Positions 8,070-16,866 of a DNA stretch of 59,720 nt are shown here, in pieces. The position numbers were made by a program, and so were the translations under genes. The DNA comes from JBBSHS01 sp038232515. Lineage in GTDB: Bacteria > Actinomycetota > Acidimicrobiia > Acidimicrobiales > JAUJNH01. Each line of letters starts with the position of its first letter. Within the stretch, counting starts at the first letter, position 1. The notes under the pieces were generated by a model, which did not search any database, was not told the origin of the DNA, and saw nothing but the letters and a program-made list of their open reading frames with translations. The stretch spans positions 1-59,720 of the forward strand of contig JBBSHS010000004.1 of the NCBI GenBank assembly GCA_038232515.1, given 5' to 3'.

Positions 8070-9824
8070 TCACCCTCCCGGATCGATATTGGACGTACCT
8101 CCGATACGGATGGGTGCCTCGATGAGGTGAGGCTTGGTCTCGCCTCCAACCGGGGCCAACCAGGGGGCATCAGCAGGGGCGTCGGGGCGCACCTGCCACT
8201 TTCGTCCGACGTGGTCGATCCCAACGGGAAAGACGGTCAGGGTTCCGTCGCTGTCGATGTGAAGGCGCAGGAAGTTCTTGTAGCCACTGTGATGAAGAGG
8301 TGCATAGACCTCGTTTCCGTGGAATCCGAAGCAGTTGGCCGCCCACAGATAAGCGGCCACGCCCAGCACCCCGCCGATCCCACCGAGCACGCCGACAAGT
8401 CCGAGGAATGCGAGCAATGAAGGGACGCCGTGGCCCAGGGCCGAGGACAGCCGGGAGGCGGCAAGCATCACCCCAGCCAGCGTGGCGAACAGGCTCAGCG
8501 AGTGGAGGAGCCCGAGCAGCAGGCGCGTCGCGCCGCTGGCGTCGTGGGCGAGGCGGACCATACCGACCAGGGTGATGGTGATGATCAGGATCAACAAGAA
8601 GGCGGTGGGGCTCTCCCACAATGCCCGGCGCAGGTCACCCAAGCCGAGGGAGACGTGTCGGCTCCGCAGATGAAGGTTCAACATGAAGGCCAAGAGCACC
8701 TGGACAACACCGAAGACGGCGGCCAGGGGCAGGTTGTACGCCGGAAGCAGGAAGACACGCTTCCGGAGCCGCTTCGAGTCGGGCGCGGACGGATAGACCG
8801 CGGCTCGCCGGTAGCCACGTTCTTTGGCGTTGGGGTGCGGGTCGCTACGATCGGGGAGGTGGTGGGTCGGGTGCATGAACGCACCACCACCGCCGGCCGT
8901 GATGAGCTGGCTCGGTCCGCCTTCCTGTTCATAGCGGCAGTAGTAATGGCGCCCGCTCTTCAGGTACACCATCACCCGACCTCCAGCCGGTGCGATGATA
9001 TCGCGTTCGAGGTGCTGGAGGTCGCGATCAGAAAAGACCTCGCTGCTCTTCCGACCGCTCTCGACCTCCTTGGCCAGGCAGAGGATGATGGAGGCGCCGG
9101 GTTCCATCTCATCGGCGGCGATATCGGCGAAGTAGCGCAGCTGAACCTCGTCGAGATAGTCACCGAACTGCATGTCGACACCCCACAGCCACCAGCCGCG
9201 GGGCAGCTTGAGTGCGAAGTAGCTGCGGGTCTGGCTCGTCTTCCATCCGCCGATCGAGCGGCCACCGCAGAACACGTTGGTGAAGTTGATGAGGCCGTCG
9301 TACCAGTCGTGACTTCCAGGGATGGCGAAAAGGTCAGGACGGTGGACAAGAGCGCACGGCATGGCCGCCCGGTACGGACCAATGAGGCGGTTCTCGTACT
9401 CGGTCCGCTTGGGCACCGGGTACACCTGATCGCCGCCCATCACGAGGATGCGGCCCCGCGTCGTCGGCTGGCGATCGCCTTCCCAGGCCAGCTCGAGCTC
9501 GTCCTGCGCCAAGAGCCGTGCCACCGTGTAGGTCGAATTCCAGCCGTCCCCGAGGTCGGACACGTAGTCCAGCCAGAGGTCGTCCGACTGAGACCGGTCA
9601 TAACTGCCGGACGGCACCAGCGCCTGGAACTCACGGCCATCCGAGTAGGAACTCCATACACCCGACGCCACGACCCGCGACGCTGTGTCCAAGAGTTGAT
9701 GGGGGTCGAACCAGCGCACCATGGGTCTGCGGACGAAACCGAGATCGGAGTCGGAGGCGGGACGCTTCGGGCATCCCGGATCGACTGCCTCCGGAGGCGT
9801 GTGGGGGTCTCCCATCCTCCGCAT
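8070..9824 (-). CDS. Metallophosphoesterase fused to a C-terminal membrane domain
   Basis: A protein of about 584 residues. The first 300 or so form a calcineurin-like phosphoesterase domain with VMGGDQVYP (metal-binding Asp), PGSHDWYDG (the usual GNHD motif as GSHD), a Trp-rich WWLWGVDMQFGDYLDEVQL stretch and a C-terminal ITAGGGGAFMHPTHH (the GHxH counterpart). Then follow five or six hydrophobic helices (VFGVVQVLLAFMLNL, AFLLILIITITLVG, GLLHSLSLFATLAGV, LLAFLGLVGVLGGIG) and a short soluble tail. The starts ATG 9824 and ATG 9815 are both possible. It is probably a membrane-bound nucleotide or phospholipid phosphoesterase with the active site on one face; substrate unknown. Confidence 0.85.
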   Translation of the reverse strand: MRRMGDPHTPPEAVDPGCPKRPASDSDLGFVRRPMVRWFDPHQLLDTASRVVASGVWSSYSDGREFQALVPSGSYDRSQSDDLWLDYVSDLGDGWNSTYTVARLLAQDELELAWEGDRQPTTRGRILVMGGDQVYPVPKRTEYENRLIGPYRAAMPCALVHRPDLFAIPGSHDWYDGLINFTNVFCGGRSIGGWKTSQTRSYFALKLPRGWWLWGVDMQFGDYLDEVQLRYFADIAADEMEPGASIILCLAKEVESGRKSSEVFSDRDLQHLERDIIAPAGGRVMVYLKSGRHYYCRYEQEGGPSQLITAGGGGAFMHPTHHLPDRSDPHPNAKERGYRRAAVYPSAPDSKRLRKRVFLLPAYNLPLAAVFGVVQVLLAFMLNLHLRSRHVSLGLGDLRRALWESPTAFLLILIITITLVGMVRLAHDASGATRLLLGLLHSLSLFATLAGVMLAASRLSSALGHGVPSLLAFLGLVGVLGGIGGVLGVAAYLWAANCFGFHGNEVYAPLHHSGYKNFLRLHIDSDGTLTVFPVGIDHVGRKWQVRPDAPADAPWLAPVGGETKPHLIEAPIRIGGTSNIDPGG

Positions 9825-9996
9825 TCTTATCCGGATGCTGGCCGGACGTGGCCATGACGATGCCGGCAACGGCCGTCGTCCTGCCCATGTCTCCTGAGGC
9901 CCTGCAGGGAAGGGGACGAGAGCCGGCGGTCTCGGCGGTTGGCGGAGGGCTTCGGCGGCGGCCGGCGGGTTGATGGGGCTCGGGACGGGGGATACC

Positions 9997-10434
9997 TCAA
10001 CTCTGGGCCAGGATCTTCACGGCCGTCTCGGTGTCGGAGAGATCGCCGAGCACGGCATCGGGCTCGAGGTCCTCCAGCTCCTCGAACGACGTTTCCCCGG
10101 TGGCCACCAGGAGGCATCTGGCTCCACCGGCCCGGGCGCAGGCCAGGTCGTTCGCAGTATCGCCCACGACCCAGATTTCGCCCGGTCCGACGCGCAGTCC
10201 TCGAAGGCGCCGGGCTCGTTCCAGCGCGATGGGCACGAGCTTCCTGCGGTCGGAGTGGTCGCTGCCGTAGGCCCCGATCTCCAGGTCGAGCCAACCCTGC
10301 AAACCGAACGCCGTCACCTTTACGGTAGCGTTGGCAACGGTGTTGCCCGTCAAGAGCGTCTGTTGGACGCATTCGGCCGCCAGCCGGCCCAGGATCTCGG
10401 GCACGCCGGCCAACGACTCCCCGGTCTCGGTCAT
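9997..10434 (-). pseudogene. HAD-family hydrolase lacking its N-terminus
   Basis: The 145-residue frame shows the C-terminal half of a phosphoglycolate-phosphatase-like HAD enzyme: LTGNTVANATVKVTAFGL (motif II region), then PGEIWVVGDTANDLACARAG, where GDTxxD is motif IV, and CLLVATGETSFEELEDLEPD. The N-terminal motif I (DxDGT) that provides the nucleophile is missing. Upstream the frame runs into the broken rhamnosidase, so the gene has been cut and joined near 10435-10460. It cannot be an active phosphatase as it stands. Confidence 0.75.
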
Positions 10435-10459
10435 CTTGCCGGCCGCGGCCGCCGTCGGC

Positions 10460-11979
10460 GTAGGCCTGGACCTCCATGGCCGCGGGGGAGCGCTCGTCCC
10501 GGACCGGGTTGTCGGTGGGAAAGGACATCGTGTTGTTCAGGATCGTCTGCCGGGCATTGGCGTGGATCTGGTCCAGCAGGGCGTCCGACGACCGGAAGGT
10601 CCCGGTCTCCGCCAGGTCGGCGTGGATCGACCGCCCATCAAAGGGTGTCGAGCGTCGGTGCGCCCGGATAGCCGGTCAGCTCGACGTAGCGGAATCCGTG
10701 ATAGGTGAACCGGGGCTCATAGGTCTGCACCCCCCCCGGCATCGGCCAGCACGTAGACGTCGGTGGCGGCGTCGCGGTTCGTCGTCCGGTCGATCATGCC
10801 GCCGGCACCGAGGTCCTCGCTGTAGCGGGCCTGGACGCGGGTGCCGGGCGGGCCGGTGACGCGGACGCGTTCCCAGCCGGCGATGTTCACGCCGAGGTCG
10901 AACACGTACACGCCGGGCTTGGGTTGGGTGACGGCGACGGGCCGGAGAGTCCGGGCCACCCGGATCGGGGGCACGATGCCGGGCATGAGCCTCCCGGAAG
11001 GGGCGGTCACGCCCACCGCGGCCTGCCAACCGGGCGCTCCTGGGCCAGGGCTGTCCCAACCCGGCCTGGCCTGCCGGGCGTCGTACGTCTCGCCGTTGTA
11101 GATGTCGTTGGCCGTGATCGGGCCGTTCGCCCAGGTCCAACTCGGGTCGGTGACGATGCTGGTGTTGGTGCCGTCGGTGAACCGGACGGCAAGCTTGACG
11201 ATGACCTGCTTCGGGCCCAGCCAGCGCCACCCGTACTGCGAATAGTTGGCGCCGTAGCCGTTGCCCAACCAGGCGCCGACGGCGTTGGCGCCGGGGTGCA
11301 GTTGGTCGGTGACGTCGTACGTGTCGTATCGAAGAGTCTGCTGGTACTGCGTGTTGGCCGGTGTCAACACCCGATCGTCGACCTTGCGCCCGTTGAGGTG
11401 CAGCTCGTACCACCCGAGGCCCAGGACGTAGGCCCGGGCGGCCGCGACCGGCTTGGCGAGCGTGAACTCCTTGCGCAGCAGAGGCGCATCCGCCGGCTGT
11501 CCGGTGCCGATCCAACCGGCCCCGGACCATTCGTCGGCACCGACGGCGGCCCCCGCGCCGACGTCGAGGCCGGTCTCCCACCAGGCCGGTTGGCTCCATG
11601 CCGACGGCTGACCGGTCGCGTCCCAGACGCGGGCCCGCCAGTGGTAACGGGTGGCCGGCTGCAGCGCCGGACCGCCGTAGGCCACGCCGACCTGGTCGGA
11701 GGAGTTGACCCGTCCCGGCTCCCACACCGTCCCGGCCCGATCCGTCTCTGCCCCGTCGGTCCAGACCTCCACCTGGTAGGCGGTCTGACGCTCACCTTGG
11801 CCTGACGAGCGAAGCTGCCAGCCGAGCACCGGCGTGGCTGAATCATCGGCCAGCGGGTTGACCCGGTAGTCGGCGGTCAGCCCCAGGACCTCGATCTTGG
11901 GCGCGGCAGCGGCCGACGGCGCGGCCGCGCTGGGTCCGAGCGTGAGCAGGATCGCGGCCAGCACAGCGAGGGGCGCCAC
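10460..11979 (-). pseudogene. Secreted alpha-L-rhamnosidase (GH78-like), frameshifted and 3'-truncated
   Basis: The reading begins with a signal peptide (APLAVLAAILLTLGPSAAA) and continues as the N-terminal beta domains of a GH78 rhamnosidase: YRVNPLADDSATPVLGWQL, WRARVWDATGQPSAWSQPAW, WIGTGQPADAPLLRKEFTL, LGLGWYELHLNGRKVDDRVL. At a run of eight G on the minus strand (near 10730) the frame changes, continuing as TYEPRFTYHGFRYVELTGYP. An extra T near 10645 changes it again (GRSIHADLAETGTFRSSDAL, NTMSFPTDNPVRDERSP). The alpha/alpha-barrel with catalytic residues is missing, so only about 510 of a usual 800-1000 residues remain. It is a relic of plant or exopolysaccharide degradation capacity. 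Confidence 0.8.
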
Positions 11980-12227
11980 GGACCCGGTAGCAGGCGCTCA
12001 CTCGGCGCTGGCGCCCACGACTCAACGTTGAATCGATCCGGCCACGGCCACCGGACGCTACTACCGTTGACTGAGCCCGGCGTCAACCGGATGCGACGTG
12101 TGGCCAGAGGGCCGCTCCCGCACAGGGCCGCCCACGGTTGCGCGTACTGCAGCTGACCGGCCGATCTTTGCTGCTGTCGGTGTAGCGAAGATCGACGGGC
12201 GTCGCCAGTGTTACCCGCCGAGTTGGT

Positions 12228-12652
12228 CTAACCGTCGTTACTCAGGTTCCCGAGGAACTCGGGTACCCGGCCAGCACCGAAGTCGTAGAACCGCGCCCAC
12301 TTCGGCTCGATCGAGATGCGCACCATCTGCTTGTACACCGATCGCACGTGCCGTTCGAACTCCTTGAGTTTGGATGCCTCCAACGACTTCGTCGATGCTG
12401 CGATGTACTCGTCGGGGACGCCGTTCACGGTCTCCATGGCAACGGGCCACGCACCAGGAGGGCCTTCGCCTCCGCTGGCGTGCTGCCGGTGTCGATCGTC
12501 AGTGCGACGTCGGGACGAGAGGAGAGCGCCTGCACCTTAGGCGAGGTCGGTGCCGTGCAGACGACGACGTGTTCGCCGTTCCAGTGGAACCCGATAGGGA
12601 TTACCCGCGGGAGGCCATCGTGTCCGTTGTAGGCGAGCCGGGCCAGGCCATC
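12228..12652 (-). pseudogene. PPOX-family flavin-binding protein, 5'-truncated and frameshifted
   Basis: From 12652 downward the reverse strand gives LARLAYNGHDGLPRVIPIGF, HWNGEHVVVCTAPTSPKVQA and RPDVALTIDTG, a typical pyridoxamine-phosphate-oxidase-like split barrel. A missing base near 12440 moves the rest to another frame (METVNGVPDEYIAASTKSLE, FERHVRSVYKQMVRISIEPK, WARFYDFGAGRVPEFL). The first 10-15 residues are missing, replaced by a phosphoesterase fragment. The intact enzyme would bind FMN or F420; as sequenced it is broken. Confidence 0.7.
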
Positions 12653-12870
12653 ACGTCAGGACGGTCACCGTTGGTACAGGAGGGACTGTTGGGGTCGGCA
12701 CAGCCTTTGCGCGCCTTGGCCGCGGACAGGGCAAAGCCGTCCATCTTGCCCCCGTTGATGTCGGCGGTGGCGTTGTCCTGACCGTGAGGGCCCCCGCCAT
12801 TGACGTCGACCGCGTCGTGGAAGGGCATGTCACAGCCCCCCGAGGGGTTGGGGAGGCAGACCGTGCGCTG
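12640..12870 (-). pseudogene. Fragment of an alkaline-phosphatase-superfamily phosphoesterase
   Basis: The frame reads CLPNPSGGCDMPFHDAVDVN, GGGPHGQDNATADINGGKMD and CADPNSPSCTNGDRPDVMAW. This pattern (GGPHG...GGxMDGF...PDVM) is known from the N-terminal third of phospholipase-C-like secreted phosphoesterases. It starts without a usable initiator and ends abruptly near 12645, where the PPOX sequence begins. Only about 75 residues remain of a protein that normally exceeds 450. It is a recombination relic. Confidence 0.55.
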
Positions 12871-12923
12871 ATCCGGTAAGGGTTCTGTGAGGAGCGACAG
12901 GGGCCCTCTCGCCCGTTATCCGT

Positions 12924-13133
12924 TCATTCGCGGGGTGGTTGCACCACGCCGATGTCATCCTCCACGAAGTCGTCAGGGTCATCGAGATTGGCGCCGATCT
13001 CCTCGGCCTCCTGAACGTCAATGGGCAGAAACTCGTCCTGGGGCTCGTCATCGATGTAATCGACCTCCGAGTCGCCAGCTGGGTCCTGCTCCCTCACGAC
13101 GTCACCAACGCCCGCCAAGCCTTGATCGCTCAT
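12924..13133 (-). CDS. Small acidic protein of unknown function
   Basis: A 69-residue, strongly acidic protein starting at ATG 13133 (MSDQGLAGVGDVVREQDPAG) with long runs of Asp and Glu (VDYIDDEPQDEF, NLDDPDDFVEDDIGVV). No signal peptide or membrane segment. Its composition and reading coherence suggest a real gene, and similar short acidic proteins are common in actinobacteria without assigned function. It stands alone between the phosphoesterase fragment and a gene-poor stretch before arsR. Confidence 0.55.
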   Translation of the reverse strand: MSDQGLAGVGDVVREQDPAGDSEVDYIDDEPQDEFLPIDVQEAEEIGANLDDPDDFVEDDIGVVQPPRE

Positions 13134-13446
13134 GCTCGATCCGTACCCCCTGGCGCTGCTGGGCCAACATCGCTCATCGGCGGGTGAAGTCGGCGCCGTA
13201 TCCCGGCGTCGTTCTCCGCCGCGGCCGCCCCTCCACGTGAGGCGGTCGGGGCCGCGTCTGCTTGCGGCTGTGGCCCTGGGCCAGTGGCGCGGTCGATGCC
13301 TGAGCTCAACTCCTCGTAGTCACCGAACCGACGCTCCGCCCAAAGCTGCAGACTGGGGACCACGTGACAGCCAAGGCCCGGCGAGCCAAACCATGTTGAA
13401 GGTGGGACAACTGGGCCCCTCCGGACGGCCACGCCATACAGCCGGC
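13134..13446. other. 313-base stretch without a recognisable gene
   Basis: No frame in this interval has a family motif or start signal. It separates the small acidic gene from arsR and carries no obvious terminator with a T-run. Confidence 0.4.
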
Positions 13447-13797
13447 TCAGGCGTCGAGCGCAGAGCGCAGGCGGGCGAGTTCGTCCGGCACGAGGGAATA
13501 CCAGACCCACCTGCCGCGCCGCTCGCCACTGACAAGGCCGGCGTCAGCCAGGATCTTGAGGTGATGGCTGACCGTAGGTTGGCTCTTGCCCAGCGGCTCG
13601 ACGAACTCACACACACAGACCTCGCCGGTGGGGGCGGCAGCCAGCATGGAGAGGACCCGCAGGCGGGCCGGGTCGGCCAGGGCCGTGAACCCCTTGGCCA
13701 GCACGGCGGCCTGGTTCTCGTGGAGTGGCGCTGACAGGACCGATGGGCAGCACCGGTCGGCCGCTGTCACCTCGATCACGTGGGGACGCCTCGCCAT
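13447..13797 (-). CDS. arsR: ArsR/SmtB-family arsenic-responsive repressor
   Basis: A 116-residue winged-helix repressor. It contains VLAKGFTALADPARLRVLSM, the metalloid site GEVCVCEFVEPLG (the ELCVCDL-type CxC motif that binds As(III)), the recognition helix SQPTVSHHLKILADAGLVSG and the wing RRGRWVWYSL. The N-terminal RCC pair may be extra ligands. The start is ATG 13797 because GGAGG lies six bases upstream; ATG 13803 is also in frame but too close. It is transcribed divergently from the arsI-aqpS genes over an 81-base gap with a 7-bp inverted repeat, so it probably represses both directions until arsenite binds. Confidence 0.92.
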   Translation of the reverse strand: MARRPHVIEVTAADRCCPSVLSAPLHENQAAVLAKGFTALADPARLRVLSMLAAAPTGEVCVCEFVEPLGKSQPTVSHHLKILADAGLVSGERRGRWVWYSLVPDELARLRSALDA

Positions 13798-13810
13798 CAC
13801 CATCCTCCCA

Positions 13811-13851
13811 TTGACAGCTGTCGATGGATCCACGATGATCAACGCATCGAC
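13811..13851. promoter_or_regulatory. Divergent ars promoter/operator region
   Basis: GTCGATG (13820-13826) and CATCGAC (13845-13851) are exact reverse complements 18 bases apart, between arsR and arsI. A TTGACA-like -35 lies at 13811-13816, with GATGAT at 13834-13839 as a plausible -10 at 17-base spacing toward arsI. An ArsR dimer bound here would overlap the promoter. Inferred from position and symmetry only. Confidence 0.5.
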
Positions 13852-13878
13852 ATGTACGAATACTAGCCGGAGGTCCCC

Positions 13879-14361
13879 GTGTCCCGAATCCAGCTCGCTC
13901 TCAACGTGGCCGACATCGACGCCGCCGTCGACTTCTACTCCAAGCTGTTCGGCATCGAACCAGCCAAGCGCCGACCCGGCTACGCCAACTTCGCCATCGC
14001 CGAGCCGCCGCTGAAGCTGGTGCTCATCGCCGGCCAGGGCACGGCGGGGACCATGAACCATCTCGGCGTCGAGGTCGGCTCCACGGACGAGGTGGCCGCC
14101 GCCCGGTCCCGTCTGTCCGACCAGGGACTGGCCACCGCGGTCGAGGACAACGTCACCTGCTGCTACGCCGTGCAGGACAAGGTGTGGGTCGACGACCCCG
14201 ACGGCGCCCCCTGGGAGGTCTACACCGTGCTGGCCGACGCCGACGCCGCCGCCGGCCACCTCCGCCGGTCGGAGCCCGGCAGTTGCGGGCCCGGGGCGAG
14301 CTGCTCGGCGACTCCTGCCGCGGTCGAGGCGGCCTGCTGCGGTCGGCCTGTCGGCGCCTGA
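13879..14361 (+). CDS. arsI: ArsI/CadI-family dioxygenase (organoarsenical C-As lyase-like)
   Basis: A 160-residue VOC-fold Fe(II) dioxygenase homologue. The N-terminus IQLALNVADIDAAVDFYSKL, the block RRPGYANFAIAEPPLKLVLI, MNHLGVEVGS and the hallmark NVTCCYAVQDKVWVDDPDG match ArsI/CadI. The vicinal Cys pair is the site that binds trivalent organoarsenicals such as MAs(III) in ArsI. The C-terminal tail is Cys-rich (GSCGPGASCSA, EAACCGRP), as in several CadI-like proteins, perhaps for metal binding. The GTG 13879 start follows GGAGG. It is next to arsR (divergent) and directly upstream of the aquaglyceroporin. A role as a cadmium-induced protein cannot be excluded. Confidence 0.85.
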   Translation: MSRIQLALNVADIDAAVDFYSKLFGIEPAKRRPGYANFAIAEPPLKLVLIAGQGTAGTMNHLGVEVGSTDEVAAARSRLSDQGLATAVEDNVTCCYAVQDKVWVDDPDGAPWEVYTVLADADAAAGHLRRSEPGSCGPGASCSATPAAVEAACCGRPVGA

Positions 14362-14364
14362 ACG

Positions 14365-15116
14365 GTGCGTAGATGGCCGCTGGGCCGACGGGTGCTGGCC
14401 GAGTTCCTCGGCACCGGCCTGCTGGTGGCCGCCGTGGTGGGCTCGGGGATTGCCGCCGCCAAGCTGTCCCCGGGCGACGTCGGGCTGGAGTTGCTGGAGA
14501 ACGCGGCCACCACCGTGGGCGCCCTGATCGCCCTCATCCTGGCTCTGGGGCCGGTTTCCGGCGCCCACTTCAACCCGGTGGTCACGGTGACCGACCGATT
14601 CTTCGGCGGGATCTCCTCGGCCCATGCCTGCGCCTACATCGCCGCCCAGACCACCGGGGCGGTGGGCGGGTCGATCCTGGCCAACGCCATGTTCGCCCGG
14701 CCCGCCTTGGAGGCCTCCACCAAAGCCCGGTCGTCGGGGCCGTTGTGGTTGGCGGAGGTGGTGGCCACCTTCGGGTTGTTGCTGGTGATCTTCGGAGTGG
14801 TCCGCTCAGGGCGGCCTCAGCATCTGCGTTCGCGGTCGGCGCCTACATCGGCGGCGCCTACTTCTTCACTTCGTCGACCAGCTTTGCCAACCCGGCGGTG
14901 ACGATCGGGCGCATGTTCAGCGACACGTTCGCCGGAATCAGGCCGTCCTCGACGCCGGCGTTCATCCTCGCCCAAGCCCTGGGCGGTGTCTTGGCTGTCG
15001 CCGCCATCAAGGTCCTCTACCCCCACATGGCCGTCTCGGCGGCCGACGTCGTCGTCCCCCACCATGTCGAGTCGACCGACGGCTCGACCACCGCCACGCA
15101 AGACGCCCGGCCATGA
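14365..15116 (+). pseudogene. aqpS: AqpS-like aquaglyceroporin (arsenite channel), one frameshift
   Basis: A MIP-family channel of about 250 residues starting three bases after arsI (GTG 14365). The first half has RRVLAEFLGTGLLVAAVVGS and the first asparagine box GAHFNPVVT (NPV). Near 14810 a base is missing, and the second half continues in another frame with SASAFAVGAYIGGAYFFTSS and the second box SFANPAVT (NPA), then ILAQALGGVLAVAAI. NPV/NPA channels in ars operons conduct arsenite out. All six helices and both half-helices are recognisable, so either the frameshift is recent or it is a consensus error. Confidence 0.82.
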
Positions 15117-15303
15117 ACCGCGACCATCCAGACCAATGGCCCGGGATGTGTCCACCGCCGGTTCCAGGCGACCAGGCCGGTACCGTCTTCAGCGGCATGG
15201 ACCGTCTCTCCCATCACCGGCGTCGGCCTTGGCGTTCGCCGCATTCATCGCGGTGGGCCGCCCGGGCCGGCGTCTACACCGCTACGTGCCGCGCGTCGAT
15301 CTC

Positions 15304-16089
15304 ATGACGCCCAAGCGTTCACTGGCCGCGGCACGCAGAGGGGCCGCCGGCCACGCACTGGATCCCCGGTGGCGACGATCGGCGTTGGTGACGACCGGGT
15401 TGTGCCTGCTCGCCTTTTTCGTGCTGGCCGCCAAGGTGCACAGGTTGCCGTCTCCCCTGCACATCGACGTGTGGGCGCAGTGGTGGGTGTCGGCTCGTCC
15501 GATGGGCTTTCCATTGGTGCCCGTCCGTGCCGCACAGGTGTTCCAGCAACTGGGAACGCCGGGTTTCTTCGCCTTCCTGGTCAGTCTCCTCGTGCTCGGT
15601 GCGGCTCTGCTGCGCGATCGGGTCGGGGCGCTGTTGGCCCTGGTGGGACCTCCTGGCGCCGTCTTCCTCACCGACGCTGTCGGAAAGCCCGGCGTGGCCC
15701 GGCCCGAGGGCTACATGGCCGCCAACGCCTTCCCGTCCGGGCATGTCACCGCCATGGCTGCCATCGCCGCCACGGCCGCGGTACTCGCCTACCGGAGGTG
15801 GGGAGTGCGAGGACTGGCCATCGCCTCTCCGTTCGCCGTGCTGCTCCCGTCGGTCATGACCCTCGTCGTCACCAGGCTCCATTCCCACGACTTCACCGAC
15901 GGCTTGGGCGGCATCGCCGTCGGTGCGGGCACTGTCACGGCCGTTGCCCTGCTGCTGTCGGCCACCTTCGAGCGGCCCGCACTGCATGGCTCCCAGGATC
16001 GCCCTTGGGCACGGACCAGGGACGAAGCGACGGCCTTGCCCATGGTGGAGACGGGTGACTCCGACCGGGCCGGCCCACACCGCGGCTAG
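15304..16089 (+). CDS. PAP2-family membrane phosphatase
   Basis: A 261-residue integral membrane phosphatase. Hydrophobic helices are at about 28-45 (LVTTGLCLLAFFVLAA), 78-105, 115-130 and two pairs after 150. The family motifs are degenerate but present: KPGVARPEG (K...RP), AFPSGHVTAM (PSGH with the catalytic His) and TRLHSHDFTDGLGG (SRxxxxxHxxxD, with Ser changed to Thr). Substrates of relatives are phosphatidate, PGP or undecaprenyl pyrophosphate. The start is ATG 15304. Its stop overlaps the stop of the convergent protease gene by four bases. It is separated from aqpS by 187 bases and is probably not part of the ars operon. Confidence 0.85.
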   Translation: MTPKRSLAAARRGAAGHALDPRWRRSALVTTGLCLLAFFVLAAKVHRLPSPLHIDVWAQWWVSARPMGFPLVPVRAAQVFQQLGTPGFFAFLVSLLVLGAALLRDRVGALLALVGPPGAVFLTDAVGKPGVARPEGYMAANAFPSGHVTAMAAIAATAAVLAYRRWGVRGLAIASPFAVLLPSVMTLVVTRLHSHDFTDGLGGIAVGAGTVTAVALLLSATFERPALHGSQDRPWARTRDEATALPMVETGDSDRAGPHRG

Positions 16090-16781
16090 ATGCAGATCGG
16101 ACCGGCCCGTATATGCAGCACGCCGCATCGCCGCCCGTGGGCGCGGGGATATGCCTTTCGCAGAGCGGCGACGTCGCCGGCATCGGGCTGCTCCACGGCG
16201 CCCGAGGGGAACATCACCGAAGCCGGCCGGGCGCTGTGGACCAGACCGAGCGTGTGGCCGATCTCATGGGTGGCCACCGCCCGTCGGCGGCTCGCGTCGA
16301 TGTCGCAGTCCGAGCACACCTGCACCTGGGACGACAGATCATGGGGACCGCCGGTATCGGGGCTGGTCACTGCTTCGAGCCCGAGGGGGTACCGCCGGTT
16401 GAGCTCGCGGTAGGTGGCCGTGCACACCTCGATCCGTACTTTCTCCGCAGGGCATTCGCCCGCCGTTTCCTGCTGCCAGGTCAGCCGGATGCCGGTGTCG
16501 GCGTCGTCCCACCGGGCGACGGCCCACTGGGTGGCCGCCTGCCACTCCGGGTCCCCGGTCCGGTCGACGACCGTCACGTTCCTCGAGCCGCTGGGCCAGT
16601 AGGCCGGCCCCGGGTCGGCGGCCGTGACGGGAGCGAAGTCGGCGAGGATCAGCATCGCCAACGCCAGCGCCAGCACGACGCTGTTGGCGTAACGCACGAA
16701 GTTGTGGACCCAGGGCCGCTCGGCCACCAAGGCGACGTCGCCCCAAGCCGCCCCGGCGAAGCGGCTGCCCATGTTGCCCAT
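16086..16781 (-). CDS. Matrixin-like secreted zinc metalloprotease
   Basis: A protein of about 231 residues with an N-terminal membrane segment (SVVLALALAMLILADFAPVT) that may be a signal anchor, followed by a metzincin domain. It contains YWPSGSRNVTVVDRTGDPEW, the zinc site ATHEIGHTLGLVHS (HExxHxxGxxH) and the Met-turn region PASVMFPSG, then the matrixin-like end DAGDVAALRKAYP. Two cysteines (VQVCSDCDID) may form a disulfide. Start codons at 16781 and 16772 are both possible; neither has a strong ribosome-binding site. The active site appears complete, so it is probably an extracellular peptidase. Confidence 0.82.
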   Translation of the reverse strand: MGNMGSRFAGAAWGDVALVAERPWVHNFVRYANSVVLALALAMLILADFAPVTAADPGPAYWPSGSRNVTVVDRTGDPEWQAATQWAVARWDDADTGIRLTWQQETAGECPAEKVRIEVCTATYRELNRRYPLGLEAVTSPDTGGPHDLSSQVQVCSDCDIDASRRRAVATHEIGHTLGLVHSARPASVMFPSGAVEQPDAGDVAALRKAYPRAHGRRCGVLHIRAGPICI

Positions 16782-16866
16782 GTTCCAGACTTCGGCGGCG
16801 CCACGGATCCGGATGACACCGACGGTACCGTCGTCGTCGGCACTAGCGGCCCGGCGCCGAAAGCAG

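Noticed and set aside
8430..9857. 475-codon frame on the plus strand
   Set aside because: Antisense shadow of the metallophosphoesterase gene, without recognisable features.
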